From Microbacterium maritypicum (GTDB lineage: Bacteria > Actinomycetota > Actinomycetes > Actinomycetales > Microbacteriaceae), in contig NZ_CP168030.1 of the NCBI RefSeq assembly GCF_041529975.1, forward strand, positions 1,364,001-1,428,000: a stretch of 64,000 bases of DNA, read 5' to 3'. Position 1 is the first letter of the stretch. Every line of letters starts with the position of its first letter. The position numbers were made by a program, and so were the translations under genes. The notes beneath the pieces were generated by a model. The model was not told the DNA's origin. It made no database searches and worked only from the letters and a program-made list of their open reading frames with translations. Positions 55,601 through 63,830 of the stretch are shown one piece after another.

Positions 55601-57232
55601 GCCGCTGGTCACGGCGATGCGCTGAGCTCCGGGCCGCCCGGTGAGGGTGCCCGCGTCGCGGTCCCACACAAGCCGCGGCCGCAGTTCGGCGAACTCGTCG
55701 GAGGGGAAGCGCCCGGCCAGCAGGTCGAGCGTCGCTTCGTACGCTGAGCGGGGCAGCGACTGGAACGGCGCGGAACGGCGGACCGTCTCGAACCACTCCT
55801 CGACGCTGATGGCTCCGAGCGCGCTCGCGGCGACCGTCTGCTGCGCGAGGATGTCGAGCGGATTGCGCGGCACCTGGATCGCCTCGATCTTGCCCGCCAG
55901 CATCCGTTCGGTGACGATCGCGGTGTGCAGCACGTCACCGCGGTGCTTCGGGAAGAGGGCGGCACGGCTGATCTCGCCCACCTGGTGCCCGGCGCGGCCG
56001 ACGCGCTGCAGCCCGGAGGCTGCAGACGGCGGGGCCTCGACCTGGATCACCAGGTCGACCGCGCCCATGTCGATGCCGAGTTCGAGACTGCTCGTCGCGA
56101 CGACGCAGCGCAGCACGCCCGACTTGAGCTCTTCTTCGACCTGGGCGCGCTGCTCTTTCGACACCGAGCCGTGGTGCGCCTTGGCGAGCACGGGATCGGC
56201 GCCCGCGGTCGCCCCGGCCTGCGCCATCATCGCGGCAGGCACCGTCGCGGCCGGAAGCTCGACCCCGATCCGCTCGGAGTAGATCTCGTTCAGACGGCCG
56301 GTGAGGCGCTCGGCGAGCCGACGGGAGTTGGCGAACACGATCGTGGAGTTGTTCTGCAGGATGCGGTCGACGATCGCCTCTTCGACGTGCGGCCAGACCG
56401 ACCCGGTGACCTCGCTGTACTCGGCATCCGCCGCGTCCCCCGGTACCCCTGGCGGCGGGGGCGGGTTGGTCATGTCGTCCATCGGGACGACGACCCCGAG
56501 CTCGAAGGTCTTCGATGCGGGAGGTGCGACGATCTCGACCGGTGCCGAACCGCCGAGGAATCGCGCCACCTCGTCGATCGGGCGGACCGTGGCCGACAGG
56601 CCGATCCGCTGTGCGGGGGTCTCGATGCCGTTGAGTCGGCGCAGCGCGTCGAGGCGCTCCAGGCTCACGGCGAGATGCGCTCCGCGCTTGGTGGCGGCGA
56701 CCGCGTGCACCTCGTCGATGATCACGGTGTGCACTCCACGCAGGGTCTCGCCCGCGCGGCTCGTGAGCATGAGGTACAGCGACTCGGGAGTGGTGATGAG
56801 GATATCGGGCGGATCGGAGACCAGTTTGCGGCGGTCGCTCGACGTCGTATCACCGGAGCGCACACCGACCGTCACCGCGGGGGCGGGCACTCCGAGCCGC
56901 CGGGCCGACTGTCCGATGCCGATGAGCGGGGACCGCAGGTTGCGCTCGACGTCGACGCCGAGGGCCTTCAGCGGGGAGATGTAGAGGATGCGGGTGCGCG
57001 GCTCGCCCTTGGCCGGTGGGGCAGTCTCGGTCATGCGCTCGCGGAACACGCTGTCGATCGCCCAGAGGAACGCCGACAGTGTCTTGCCGGAACCGGTCGG
57101 AGCCACCACGAGCGCGTGCTTGCCCGCGGAGATCGCGTCCCACGCACCCGCCTGCGCGGGAGTGGGCGCGGGGAAAGCCCCCCGGAACCAGTCCTGCGTG
57201 GCGGGGGTGAAGCGTTCGAGCACGTCGCTCAT
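52628..57232 (-). CDS. lhr: Long-form Lhr family DEAD/DEAH-box helicase
   Basis: 1,534-aa ATP-dependent helicase: RecA1 with Walker A APTGSGKT (Lys50) and Walker B IIDEVHAV, SAT-type motif (GLSATVRPI), RecA2, winged helix and beta-barrel Lhr core, then the long C-terminal domain (~600 aa) found in bacterial full-length Lhr. ATG 57232 has GATGGAGGG upstream. DNA repair-type 3'-5' translocase. Unbroken along its length. Confidence 0.94.
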   Translation of the reverse strand: MSDVLERFTPATQDWFRGAFPAPTPAQAGAWDAISAGKHALVVAPTGSGKTLSAFLWAIDSVFRERMTETAPPAKGEPRTRILYISPLKALGVDVERNLRSPLIGIGQSARRLGVPAPAVTVGVRSGDTTSSDRRKLVSDPPDILITTPESLYLMLTSRAGETLRGVHTVIIDEVHAVAATKRGAHLAVSLERLDALRRLNGIETPAQRIGLSATVRPIDEVARFLGGSAPVEIVAPPASKTFELGVVVPMDDMTNPPPPPGVPGDAADAEYSEVTGSVWPHVEEAIVDRILQNNSTIVFANSRRLAERLTGRLNEIYSERIGVELPAATVPAAMMAQAGATAGADPVLAKAHHGSVSKEQRAQVEEELKSGVLRCVVATSSLELGIDMGAVDLVIQVEAPPSAASGLQRVGRAGHQVGEISRAALFPKHRGDVLHTAIVTERMLAGKIEAIQVPRNPLDILAQQTVAASALGAISVEEWFETVRRSAPFQSLPRSAYEATLDLLAGRFPSDEFAELRPRLVWDRDAGTLTGRPGAQRIAVTSGGTIPDRGLFGVFVAGESTGARVGELDEEMVYESRVGDVFTLGTTSWRIAEITHDRVNVIPAYGQPGKVPFWHGDGIGRPFELGEALGAFSREVSAATPEKAAQRLIDAGLDEQARANLMAHLTEQREATGTLPTDRTLTVERGRDEVGDWRVILHSPYGMKVHAPWALAINARVRERLGVEGSAVASDDGIIVRIPDAEAEPPGAELFVFEPDELEHLVTEEVGGSALFASRFRECAARALLMPRINPNKRTPLWQQRQRSAQLLEVARRHPTFPVILETLREVLQDVYDLPSLRKLATSIADRRIRLVETEPGQPSPYARDLLFGYVGAFMYEGDSPLAERRAAALSVDPALLGELLGTVELRELLDPEVIAQFEREAQRLDPDRRARGLEGVADLLRMLGPLDAEEVAARLDPASVLEAEAESVDTATAAALLNDLITARRAIPVTIGGVSRVAAIEDAGRLRDALGVALPTGIPVAFLEPLADPLGDLVARHARTHGPFTTDAVATRFGLGAAVARHTLQRLENAGRLTSGYFLPEAAGSGDAIEWCDSEVLRRLRMRSLAAIRGSVEPVSPEAYARFLPDWQHVGRPLEGVDGVLSVIEQFAGVPIPASAWESLVLPSRVRDYSPSMLDELTAAGEVIWSGHGTLPGRDGWVSLHPVDLAPFTLPERDAEIASDSLESRILIALDVGGAYFAAQLKDMAAAENEQSVLEALWSLTWSGYVTNDTFGPIRSLLAGGSQAHKVKRRAPRARTYRGVSFTGSPAPRPTSIGGRWSLLPALETDAARRATVTAGLLLDRYGVVTRGAVQAEGVPGGFAQAYRVLAGFEEAGHCRRGYVIEKLGAAQFAASGTVDRLRTYAGLADPPPRKAVTVAATDPANPYGAALGWPKLDGVSHRPGRKAGGLVVLVDGVLVLSLERGGRTVLSFSDDGEVLRAAASDLAATARARRLDTLTVEKINGEGVYGTDLALALQEAGFVATPRGYTLRKVV

Positions 57233-57359
57233 CCCTCCATCTTCGTCGAGGCCGGGGACATCGGGGTCGTCGCACCCGCACGACGACACCACGCCGGCAC
57301 GAGCGGACGGGGGGGATCCGGTCGTGCAGGCGTGATCGCGTCGTGCAGGTGCGCCCCGG

Positions 57360-59051
57360 TCATGACCCCAGCGAGACCTCCTGCAGAACCCCTTCGCCGT
57401 CGATCTCGAGGGTGAGATCGAGGTCGAGTCGGCGCAGGAACGCGTCGTCATGGCTGACGACGAGCACCGCACCCCGGTAGGCGCGCAGCGCCTCGACCAG
57501 CTGATCGACCGTGTCGACGTCGAGGTTGTTGGTCGGCTCGTCGAGCACCACGAGGTGCGGTGCGGGATCGGCGAGCAGCAGCTTCGCCAGCGCCACCCGG
57601 AAGCGCTCGCCGCCGGAGAGGGCGGACACCGGGCGCTCCGCCGTCGCGCCGCGGATCAGGAACCGGGCGAGCCGGTTGCGCAGCTCCTTCTCCGGTACCT
57701 GGGGTGCCGCGCCCGCGATGTTCTCGAACACCGATCGCTGCTCGATGAGCCCGTCGACCCGCTGTGGCAGGTAGCCGATCAGGTCGGTGTGGGCCTCGAT
57801 GTGCAGGGTCGGGCGTTCATAACTCCTCAATTCTTCGGCTGAATCGGCCGAAGAGCCGTGTTCCGGGCCATCGGCCGCCGTTTTTGAGGAGTTGTGAACA
57901 CCACCCGCGACCAACCGCTCCAGCAGGGTCGTCTTGCCGGCGCCGTTCCGGCCGATCAGGGCCACACGCTCCGGACCCTGGATCACCCAGGCCCGCTCCT
58001 CGTCGCCGATCGTCGCGATCCGGCGGCTCCGGGACACCTGCGGATCGGGCAGCTCGATCTTCATCGAGGAGTCCGAGCGCACGCGGCGCCCGGCCTCCTC
58101 GCGTGCGGCGTGCGCGGCCTCCTCCTTGGCGCCGACCTCGGTGCGGAGCCGACCCGCCGACACCTCGGCCGCCATCTTGCGACCGTGCGCGATGATCTTC
58201 GGGACCCGTTTCTCGATCTCGGCCTTCTTCGCCGTGCGGGCGCGATGCGCGAGTTTGACCTCGGCTTCGATCCGCTGGCGCTTCTCCTTGCGGAGCGCCT
58301 GCGCGGCGGTGACCTCGGCCTGCTTCGCGGCATCCTGCTCCGCGTCCAGCCAAGCCCGCCACTCGGAGTACGGTCCGCCGAACACGCTCAGCGTCTGGGC
58401 GTAGAGCTCGGCGGTGTCGTCCATCAGCTCCAGCAGCGACAGGTCGTGGCTGACGACGATGAGCGTGCCCTTCCAGGCGCGCACCATCGCCGCGAGCTTC
58501 GCCCTGGCGTCACGGTCGAGGTTGTTGGTCGGCTCGTCGAGGAGTGTGATCGGCGCGCGACGCAGGCGGATGCCGGCGATCGCGACGAGCACGGCCTCGC
58601 CGCCGGAGAGTTCCCCGACCCTGCGGTCGAGGAACTCCGGCGCGAGGCCGGCTTCGGCGAGCGATGCCTCGGCCCGTGCCTCGATGTCCCAGTCGTCGCC
58701 GACCGCGTCGAAGTGGGCCGGGTCGACATCGCCGGAGCTGATCGCCCGCACGGCGTCGAGCGCCCCGGAGACGCCGAGCAGTTCGGCGACGCGGCGGTCG
58801 ACGTCGAGGGTCAGCTGCTGGGGGAGGTACGCGACCTCACCGGATGCCGTGACGATGCCCGAGGTCGGTTCGAGCTCGCCGGCCATCAGTCGCAGCAGCG
58901 TGGACTTGCCGGCGCCGTTGCGGCCGACGAGGCCGGTGCGTCCGGAGCCGAAGGCCCCGGACACGCCGTCGAGCGCGACCGACCCGTCGGGCCAGGTGAA
59001 GGTGAGTCGGTCGAGGACGACCGACGCGTGAAGAGTGGTGGGGGTTGACAT
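57360..59051 (-). CDS. ABC-F family ATPase with a palindromic insertion in NBD2
   Basis: 563-aa tandem ABC ATPase without TM helices, with two Walker A motifs (GRNGAGKST, Lys49; GRNGAGKTT, ~residue 372) and two signatures (ELSGGEAVLVAIAG, ALSGGERFRVALAKLL), linked by a coiled-coil linker (DAEQDAAKQAEVTAAQALRKEKRQ). ATG 59051 has GGAGA. ABC-F proteins act on the ribosome, often giving antibiotic resistance. Residues ~385-413 are an extra low-complexity insertion coded by the 57815-57899 repeat, between Walker A and the Q-loop. Confidence 0.9.
   Translation of the reverse strand: MSTPTTLHASVVLDRLTFTWPDGSVALDGVSGAFGSGRTGLVGRNGAGKSTLLRLMAGELEPTSGIVTASGEVAYLPQQLTLDVDRRVAELLGVSGALDAVRAISSGDVDPAHFDAVGDDWDIEARAEASLAEAGLAPEFLDRRVGELSGGEAVLVAIAGIRLRRAPITLLDEPTNNLDRDARAKLAAMVRAWKGTLIVVSHDLSLLELMDDTAELYAQTLSVFGGPYSEWRAWLDAEQDAAKQAEVTAAQALRKEKRQRIEAEVKLAHRARTAKKAEIEKRVPKIIAHGRKMAAEVSAGRLRTEVGAKEEAAHAAREEAGRRVRSDSSMKIELPDPQVSRSRRIATIGDEERAWVIQGPERVALIGRNGAGKTTLLERLVAGGVHNSSKTAADGPEHGSSADSAEELRSYERPTLHIEAHTDLIGYLPQRVDGLIEQRSVFENIAGAAPQVPEKELRNRLARFLIRGATAERPVSALSGGERFRVALAKLLLADPAPHLVVLDEPTNNLDVDTVDQLVEALRAYRGAVLVVSHDDAFLRRLDLDLTLEIDGEGVLQEVSLGS
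57815..57899. repeat. Palindromic 85-bp element inside the ABC-F gene
   Basis: Outer inverted repeat GTTCATAACTCCTCAA (57815-57830) with TTGAGGAGTTGTGAAC (57884-57899), 15/16 paired, flanks a ~53-bp core with CTTCGGC…GCCGAAG inner repeats (~57833-57853). The element is read in frame as residues ~385-413 (…NSSKTAADGPEHGSSADSAEELRSYE…). It resembles a REP/MITE-like element, but I could not see another copy in the window. Confidence 0.55.
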
Positions 59052-59243
59052 GAGTGTCTCCTGTCGAGTGCGAGGGTGCACTGACACCGAGCCCCGGCCG
59101 GGCGTGAACACGTCACGGATGCGGAGGGGTGGGTCTGCCGTGGAGTCGGCGATCGTCGGGTCAGCGCGCGGAAAGAGGAGCGCGGAGGCGACGGATCAGA
59201 TCAAAGGACTTCCAGACACGGCGGACAGGACTCCCCGACGATA

Positions 59244-59281
59244 CCCGGGCGTGTCGGAGTTTCGCAACCCCGGGCGTGTCG
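59244..59281. repeat. Two direct copies of CCCGGGCGTGTCG
   Basis: 13-bp direct repeats at 59244-59256 and 59269-59281 (25 bp apart) in the 247-bp gap between the ABC-F start (59051) and the convergent-side hydrolase stop (59299). The gap otherwise holds the ABC-F leader (no gene recognised), where ABC-F genes often carry antibiotic-responsive attenuators; none could be confirmed by eye. Confidence 0.45.
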
Positions 59282-59298
59282 CGGAGTGGTCGCGTAGC

Positions 59299-59955
59299 TC
59301 AGCTCTTCGCGATCCCGTCGATCCACTTCGTGAGGAAGCGGTGCACGTCGGTCAACTCCTCTTCGGAGATGCTGTGCGTGAGCCCGGTGTACACCCGGCC
59401 CGACAGGTCGGAGTGCCCGGGCAGCCACTGCGCGGTGTGATCGACCAGCTCGGGCGGGATGACGTCGTCGTGCGTGCCGCGCCCCCAGAAGACCGGCGGG
59501 CGCAGCTCGGCCAGTGCCTCATCGTGCGGCAGTTCGCCGGATGCCACGTAGCCGCTGAGCGCCGCGACCGCGCCGAAGCGCTCGGGGGCGAGCCGGAGAG
59601 CCTGCAGCGACACCGCCGCGCCCTGCGAGAAGCCGAGCAGTGCGACCGAGGGAGCATCCACTGCCGCGACGTCGAGCCAGCGCAGGAACGCCTCGGCGGC
59701 GGCCGTGACCGCCTCGGGGCTGCGTCCGTCGAGCCCCTCGATCGCGTACCAGGACCGCCCCGGCATCGGCCACGGCGGCGCGAGGGGAGCGGCCACGGAG
59801 GCGACGGCGATGCCCTCGGGGAGGTACGGGACGAGTCCGAACAGGTCGTGCTCATCCGCCCCGTAGCCGTGCAGCAGTACCAGCAGCGGCATCCGTGCGC
59901 GGTTGGAGGTCGACCAGCGGGTCGCGGTGTCGTCGATCGTCAGGTTCTCGCTCAC
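59299..59955 (-). CDS. Phospholipase/carboxylesterase-like alpha/beta-hydrolase
   Basis: 218-aa abhydrolase_2-type protein: LLVLLHGYGADEHDL oxyanion/GxG motif, LLGFSQGAAVSLQAL with nucleophilic Ser (~residue 110), GRGTHDDVIPPELV with Asp and THSISEEEL with the catalytic His. Family members hydrolyse carboxyl- and lysophospholipid esters. GTG 59955 start. Substrate unknown. Confidence 0.88.
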   Translation of the reverse strand: MSENLTIDDTATRWSTSNRARMPLLVLLHGYGADEHDLFGLVPYLPEGIAVASVAAPLAPPWPMPGRSWYAIEGLDGRSPEAVTAAAEAFLRWLDVAAVDAPSVALLGFSQGAAVSLQALRLAPERFGAVAALSGYVASGELPHDEALAELRPPVFWGRGTHDDVIPPELVDHTAQWLPGHSDLSGRVYTGLTHSISEEELTDVHRFLTKWIDGIAKS

Positions 59956-60027
59956 ACCGTCATCCTGCCAGGGACGACCGACGTGCACGCGGTGTCGGTC
60001 GGGGGAGGCGGCTGGTAGAAAGGACAC

Positions 60028-60633
60028 ATGGCGGTCCGCACACCTGATCCCGATCCGGAGCCCGAAGACGATGGTCTCGGCGCGTTCCCGGACGCGAACC
60101 CGCCGGCGCCCGACGGCAACCCCGGCTGGTTGAGTGAGTTCGAACTCGAAGAGGCGCGGCGCCGACTGCCGATGCTCTACGTCGAAGCGATCCCGGTGCG
60201 CACCGACGGCTCCGGGCAGGTCATCGAGATCGGCATCCTCCTGCGGTCCACGCCGATGGGGGAGATGACACGCACGATCGTGTCGGGTCGGGTGCGCTTC
60301 GGCGAGACCATCCGCGACGCCCTGTTCCGGCACGTCGAGAACGATCTCGGGCCGATGGCGTTCCCGATCATGCCGCCGCAGCCGCTGCCGTTCACGGTGG
60401 CCGAATACTTCCCGATGCCCGGTGTGAGCGCGTTCCACGACGACCGGCAGCACGCCGTGTCGCTGGCGTTCGTCGTGCCGGTCACCGGCACGTGCGAGCC
60501 GCGTCAGGATGCCCTCGAGGTCACCTGGTTCTCGCCGGAGGCCGCGGGGTCGGATGCGGTCGCCGCCGAGATGGAGAACGGTCGAGGCACCCTCATCCGT
60601 CAGGCACTCGCCTACCTCGGCCTGCTCCGCTAG
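60028..60633 (+). CDS. NUDIX-like DUF4916 protein
   Basis: 201-aa protein resembling the actinobacterial DUF4916/NUDIX group: LPMLYVEAIPVRTDGSGQVIEIGILLRST and GRVRFGETIRDALFRHVENDLG, where the NUDIX box GX5EX7REUXEEXG is degenerate (E and G retained, REUXEEXG not), so nucleotide pyrophosphatase activity is uncertain. AGAAAGGA precedes the ATG. Divergent from the esterase. Confidence 0.78.
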   Translation: MAVRTPDPDPEPEDDGLGAFPDANPPAPDGNPGWLSEFELEEARRRLPMLYVEAIPVRTDGSGQVIEIGILLRSTPMGEMTRTIVSGRVRFGETIRDALFRHVENDLGPMAFPIMPPQPLPFTVAEYFPMPGVSAFHDDRQHAVSLAFVVPVTGTCEPRQDALEVTWFSPEAAGSDAVAAEMENGRGTLIRQALAYLGLLR

Positions 60634-60703
60634 CTGGCTCCGCACCCTGCACTCCCTCCGGTCGCCCTGGGCCTTCCCGAGGGTGACTCTTGCGTCGACG
60701 AAT

Positions 60704-60730
60704 CTAATGGGCTAGAAAGTAGACCATTAG
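60704..60730. promoter_or_regulatory. Palindromic operator upstream of the amine-catabolism operon
   Basis: CTAATGGGCTA (60704-60714), GAAAG spacer, TAGACCATTAG (60720-60730); 10 of 11 arm positions pair. It lies 26 bp upstream of the permease ATG and in the likely promoter. No regulator gene is in view; a TetR- or FadR-type repressor is plausible. Confidence 0.55.
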
Positions 60731-60756
60731 TCCAATCGGCAAAAGGATGCTTCGAC

Positions 60757-62241
60757 ATGGATGCTTCGACAACGACGTCGCGCAGCACGGCAGCACCCCG
60801 GGAGCGCAATCTCCGCGGGAACCTCGGGGCGGTGTCCGTCACCTTCATGGTGATCGCGGCCGCAGCCCCCCTCACGGTCGTCGGCGGACTCGTGCCCATC
60901 GGCTTCCTCGTGGGCAACGGCATCGGCTTCCCGGTCATGTTCCTCGTTGCCACCGTGATCCTGCTGCTCTTCTCGGTGGGCCTCACGGCGATGAGCCGCT
61001 TCCTGCCCAAGGCAGGTTCGTTCTTCGTGTTCGCGACCCACGGGCTCGGTCGCACGCCCGGGCTCGCCACCGCCTACCTCGCGCTCGTCTGCTACACGAC
61101 CGTGCAGATCGCGGTGTTCTCCTACCTGGGCGCGACGATCAGCTCGAGCATCGTCCTCCTCGGCGGCCCCGAGATCCCGTGGTGGCTGCTCACCCTCGCC
61201 TCCGTGGCGCTCGTCGGCGCGCTCGGCTATCGGCAGATCGAGCTCAGCTCCCGCGTCCTCGTGGTCGTGCTGCTCGCCGAGATCGGCATCGTCGTGCTGC
61301 TGGGGATCGTCATCCTCGTCACCGGCGGTGCGGAGGGTGTGACCTTCGGGTCGTTCCTGCTGCAGAACGTCCTCTCCGGTGCGCCCGCACTCGGCCTGAT
61401 GTTCGCGATCGCGAGCTTCATCGGCTTCGAGTCGACCGTCGTCTACCGCGATGAGGTGCGCACGCCGGAGCGTACGATCCCCCGTGCGACCTACGCGTCC
61501 GCGATCGTGATCGGCGTCTTCTACGCCTTCGCCGCCTGGGCCGTTGTGGTGGGTGTCGGCGAGGGAGCGATCATCGAGGAGGCGGCCGCCGACCCGACCA
61601 CGCTGATCACCCGTGTCACCGAGCAGTACCTCGGCCCGGTCGGCTCGATCGCCGTCGCCGTGCTGTTCCTCGGGAGCATGTTCGCCGCGGTGCTGTCGCT
61701 GCACAACGTGCTGACCCGCTACCACCACGCCATGGCCAACGCCCGCGTGCTGCCCGACAGGGTCGGCACGGTGCACGCGCAGCATGGTTCCCCGCACGTC
61801 GCCTCGATCGTGCAGGTGGCGACCTCCGGCATCGCGATCATCGTGCTCGCCCTGATCGGCTTCGCACCGGAGAACATCTTCTCCTGGTTCGCCGGCATCG
61901 GGACGCTCGCGATCGTGATCCTGATGGCGGTCACGTGCCTCTCGGTCGTGGTCTACTTCGCCCGCACCCGGGTGCTGCGAAGCCCCTGGCACACCGTGAT
62001 CGCCCCGATTCTCGGCTTCGTCGGTCTCGCCGTCTCAGCCGTCCTCATCGCCGCCAACTTCCCGCTGCTCGTGAGCGATGTCGACGCCGACGGGAACCCC
62101 GCCTGGGGCCCGATCAGCATCACCCTGGTCGGGGTCGTGGTCATCGCCCCCGTGATCGGACTCGTGCAGGCCGCGATCATGCGCGCGAAGGCACCGGAGG
62201 CGTACGCCCAGATCGTGCGTCGATTCGACGAGAACGCCTGA
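60757..62241 (+). CDS. APC-family amino-acid/polyamine permease
   Basis: 494-aa permease with ~12 TM helices; the N-terminal GNLGAVSVTFMVIAAAAPLTVVGG…GFLVGNGIGFP is the APC TM1 substrate-binding region. ATG 60757 has AAAGGA 10 nt upstream. First gene of a probable operon with the PuuD-like hydrolase, SDR and a glutamine-synthetase-like enzyme. Likely imports an amine or its gamma-glutamyl derivative (inference). Confidence 0.9.
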   Translation: MDASTTTSRSTAAPRERNLRGNLGAVSVTFMVIAAAAPLTVVGGLVPIGFLVGNGIGFPVMFLVATVILLLFSVGLTAMSRFLPKAGSFFVFATHGLGRTPGLATAYLALVCYTTVQIAVFSYLGATISSSIVLLGGPEIPWWLLTLASVALVGALGYRQIELSSRVLVVVLLAEIGIVVLLGIVILVTGGAEGVTFGSFLLQNVLSGAPALGLMFAIASFIGFESTVVYRDEVRTPERTIPRATYASAIVIGVFYAFAAWAVVVGVGEGAIIEEAAADPTTLITRVTEQYLGPVGSIAVAVLFLGSMFAAVLSLHNVLTRYHHAMANARVLPDRVGTVHAQHGSPHVASIVQVATSGIAIIVLALIGFAPENIFSWFAGIGTLAIVILMAVTCLSVVVYFARTRVLRSPWHTVIAPILGFVGLAVSAVLIAANFPLLVSDVDADGNPAWGPISITLVGVVVIAPVIGLVQAAIMRAKAPEAYAQIVRRFDENA

Positions 62242-62271
62242 CCCTCGACACGCTCGCCCCGCACCCGAAGG

Positions 62272-63042
62272 ATGGACATCATCAGCACCCCCGCCCTGCC
62301 CCGACCCCTGATCGGCATCTCCGGACGACGCTTGCGTGGCGCGGCGATCGGCGCTCCGCACGGTTTCGCCGACGCTCCGCTCGAGGCCTACCTCAGCGAG
62401 TACTCGACCTCGGTGCTGCACGCCGGCGGGCTGCCGGTGCACCTGCCGATGGATGCCGTGCCGGCCGAGCTCGTCGAGCGCCTCGACGGCGTCGTGATCG
62501 TGGGCGGTGACGACGTCGATCCCCGCCTCTACGGGCAGACCCCGGGACCGTTCACCCCTCTGATCGACCCGCAGCGCGACGCGTTCGAGGCCGGGCTGAT
62601 CGAGGCCGCCATCAGCGGCGGCATCCCGCTGCTCGGAGTCTGCCGCGGCGCACAGCTCCTCAACGTCGTCCGCGGCGGCACGCTCCACTCGCACCTGGCG
62701 CCGGGCGAGGGGGAGTCGCACGGCTCCTACGCCTACCCGCGCGCCCATCGGGTGCACGAGGTGCGCACGGCGCCGGGCAGCGTCGCTCAGACGCTCTATG
62801 GCGAGACGACCCGTGTCAACTCGTTCCATCACCAGGCGGTCGATGTGCCCGGCCGCGGAGTCGTGGTGACCGGGTGGGCGCCGGACGGCGTCGTCGAGGC
62901 CATCGAGCTCGAGGGTCTTCCGGTGATCGGGGTGCAGTGGCATCCCGAGACCTTCGGAGCCGACCCGGTCTTCGGCTGGCTGGTCGCACAGGCCGCCGCC
63001 CGTGCGACGCTCGCCGCGTCCGCCACACAGAACATCGCCTAG
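62272..63042 (+). CDS. Gamma-glutamyl-gamma-aminobutyrate hydrolase (PuuD-like)
   Basis: 256-aa class I glutamine-amidotransferase-like hydrolase: GVCRGAQLLNVVRGG with nucleophile Cys (~residue 124), NSFHHQAVD and VQWHPETFG with the His-Glu pair. It releases glutamate from gamma-glutamyl amines in Puu-type pathways. Two genes downstream is a glutamine-synthetase-like enzyme that would make the gamma-glutamyl amide. Confidence 0.92.
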   Translation: MDIISTPALPRPLIGISGRRLRGAAIGAPHGFADAPLEAYLSEYSTSVLHAGGLPVHLPMDAVPAELVERLDGVVIVGGDDVDPRLYGQTPGPFTPLIDPQRDAFEAGLIEAAISGGIPLLGVCRGAQLLNVVRGGTLHSHLAPGEGESHGSYAYPRAHRVHEVRTAPGSVAQTLYGETTRVNSFHHQAVDVPGRGVVVTGWAPDGVVEAIELEGLPVIGVQWHPETFGADPVFGWLVAQAAARATLAASATQNIA

Positions 63043-63065
63043 GCGTCACCGAACAAGGAGAAGAA

Positions 63066-63830
63066 ATGCGACACGCAGACAAGAACGCCCTCATCACGGG
63101 CGCAGGCTCCGGCATCGGGCGGGAGACGGCCCTCCGGCTCGCCGGTGAAGGAGCGCGCATCCTGGTGACCGACGTGTCCGCCGATGGTGCGGCCGAGACG
63201 GTGCGCCTCATCGAGGAGGCAGGCGGCACCGCCCTTGCGTCCGTGGTGGACGTGCGCTCGCGGGAGCAGATCCGCGCGGCGGTCGACCTCGCGCGTGCGG
63301 CCTGGGGGTCGCTGCACCTCCTGGTGAACAACGCCGGAGTCGTCACCGAGCACTCGTTCGAGACCCTCACCGAGGAGGCATGGGACTTCGTCTTCGACAT
63401 CAACCTCAAGGGACAGTTCCTCGTCGCGCAGGAGGTCGCCCCGCTCATCGCCGAGTCCGGCGGCGGGGCGATCGTGAACCTGTCGACCGTCGAGGCCCTC
63501 GTCGTCGTGACGAGCACCGGCACCGCGCAACCGCACTACAACGCGAGCAAGGGCGGCGTGCCGATGCTCACGAAGGCGCTCGCGGTCGAGCTCGCGGCGA
63601 AGAACATCCGCGTCAACTGCGTGGCCCCCGGCCCGATCGCGACGGACTTCTTCGACTACGAGAGCGTCACGAGCCCCGAGGCTCTGGAGTTCATGAAGCA
63701 ACGCCTCCTGGTGCCGCGGGTGGGCGTGCCCGCCGATATCGCCTCCGCGGTCTCCTGGCTGCTCAGCGACGAGGCGTCCTGGATCGACGGCATCCAGCTC
63801 CCCGTCGACGGAGGGTGGCTGACGCGATGA
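63066..63830 (+). CDS. Short-chain dehydrogenase/reductase of the amine-catabolism operon
   Basis: 254-aa SDR: TGAGSGIGRETALR cofactor motif, NNAG, and catalytic Tyr in PHYNASKGG with Ser in NLSTVEAL. AAGGAGAA at 63055-63062 upstream of ATG 63066. Overlaps the next gene by ATGA. Probably oxidises or reduces an amine-derived carbonyl or alcohol in this pathway. Confidence 0.92.
   Translation: MRHADKNALITGAGSGIGRETALRLAGEGARILVTDVSADGAAETVRLIEEAGGTALASVVDVRSREQIRAAVDLARAAWGSLHLLVNNAGVVTEHSFETLTEEAWDFVFDINLKGQFLVAQEVAPLIAESGGGAIVNLSTVEALVVVTSTGTAQPHYNASKGGVPMLTKALAVELAAKNIRVNCVAPGPIATDFFDYESVTSPEALEFMKQRLLVPRVGVPADIASAVSWLLSDEASWIDGIQLPVDGGWLTR

Noticed and set aside
60028..60633. Active NUDIX pyrophosphatase
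   Set aside because: The catalytic REUXEEXG part of the NUDIX box is not intact, so only a NUDIX-like fold is claimed.
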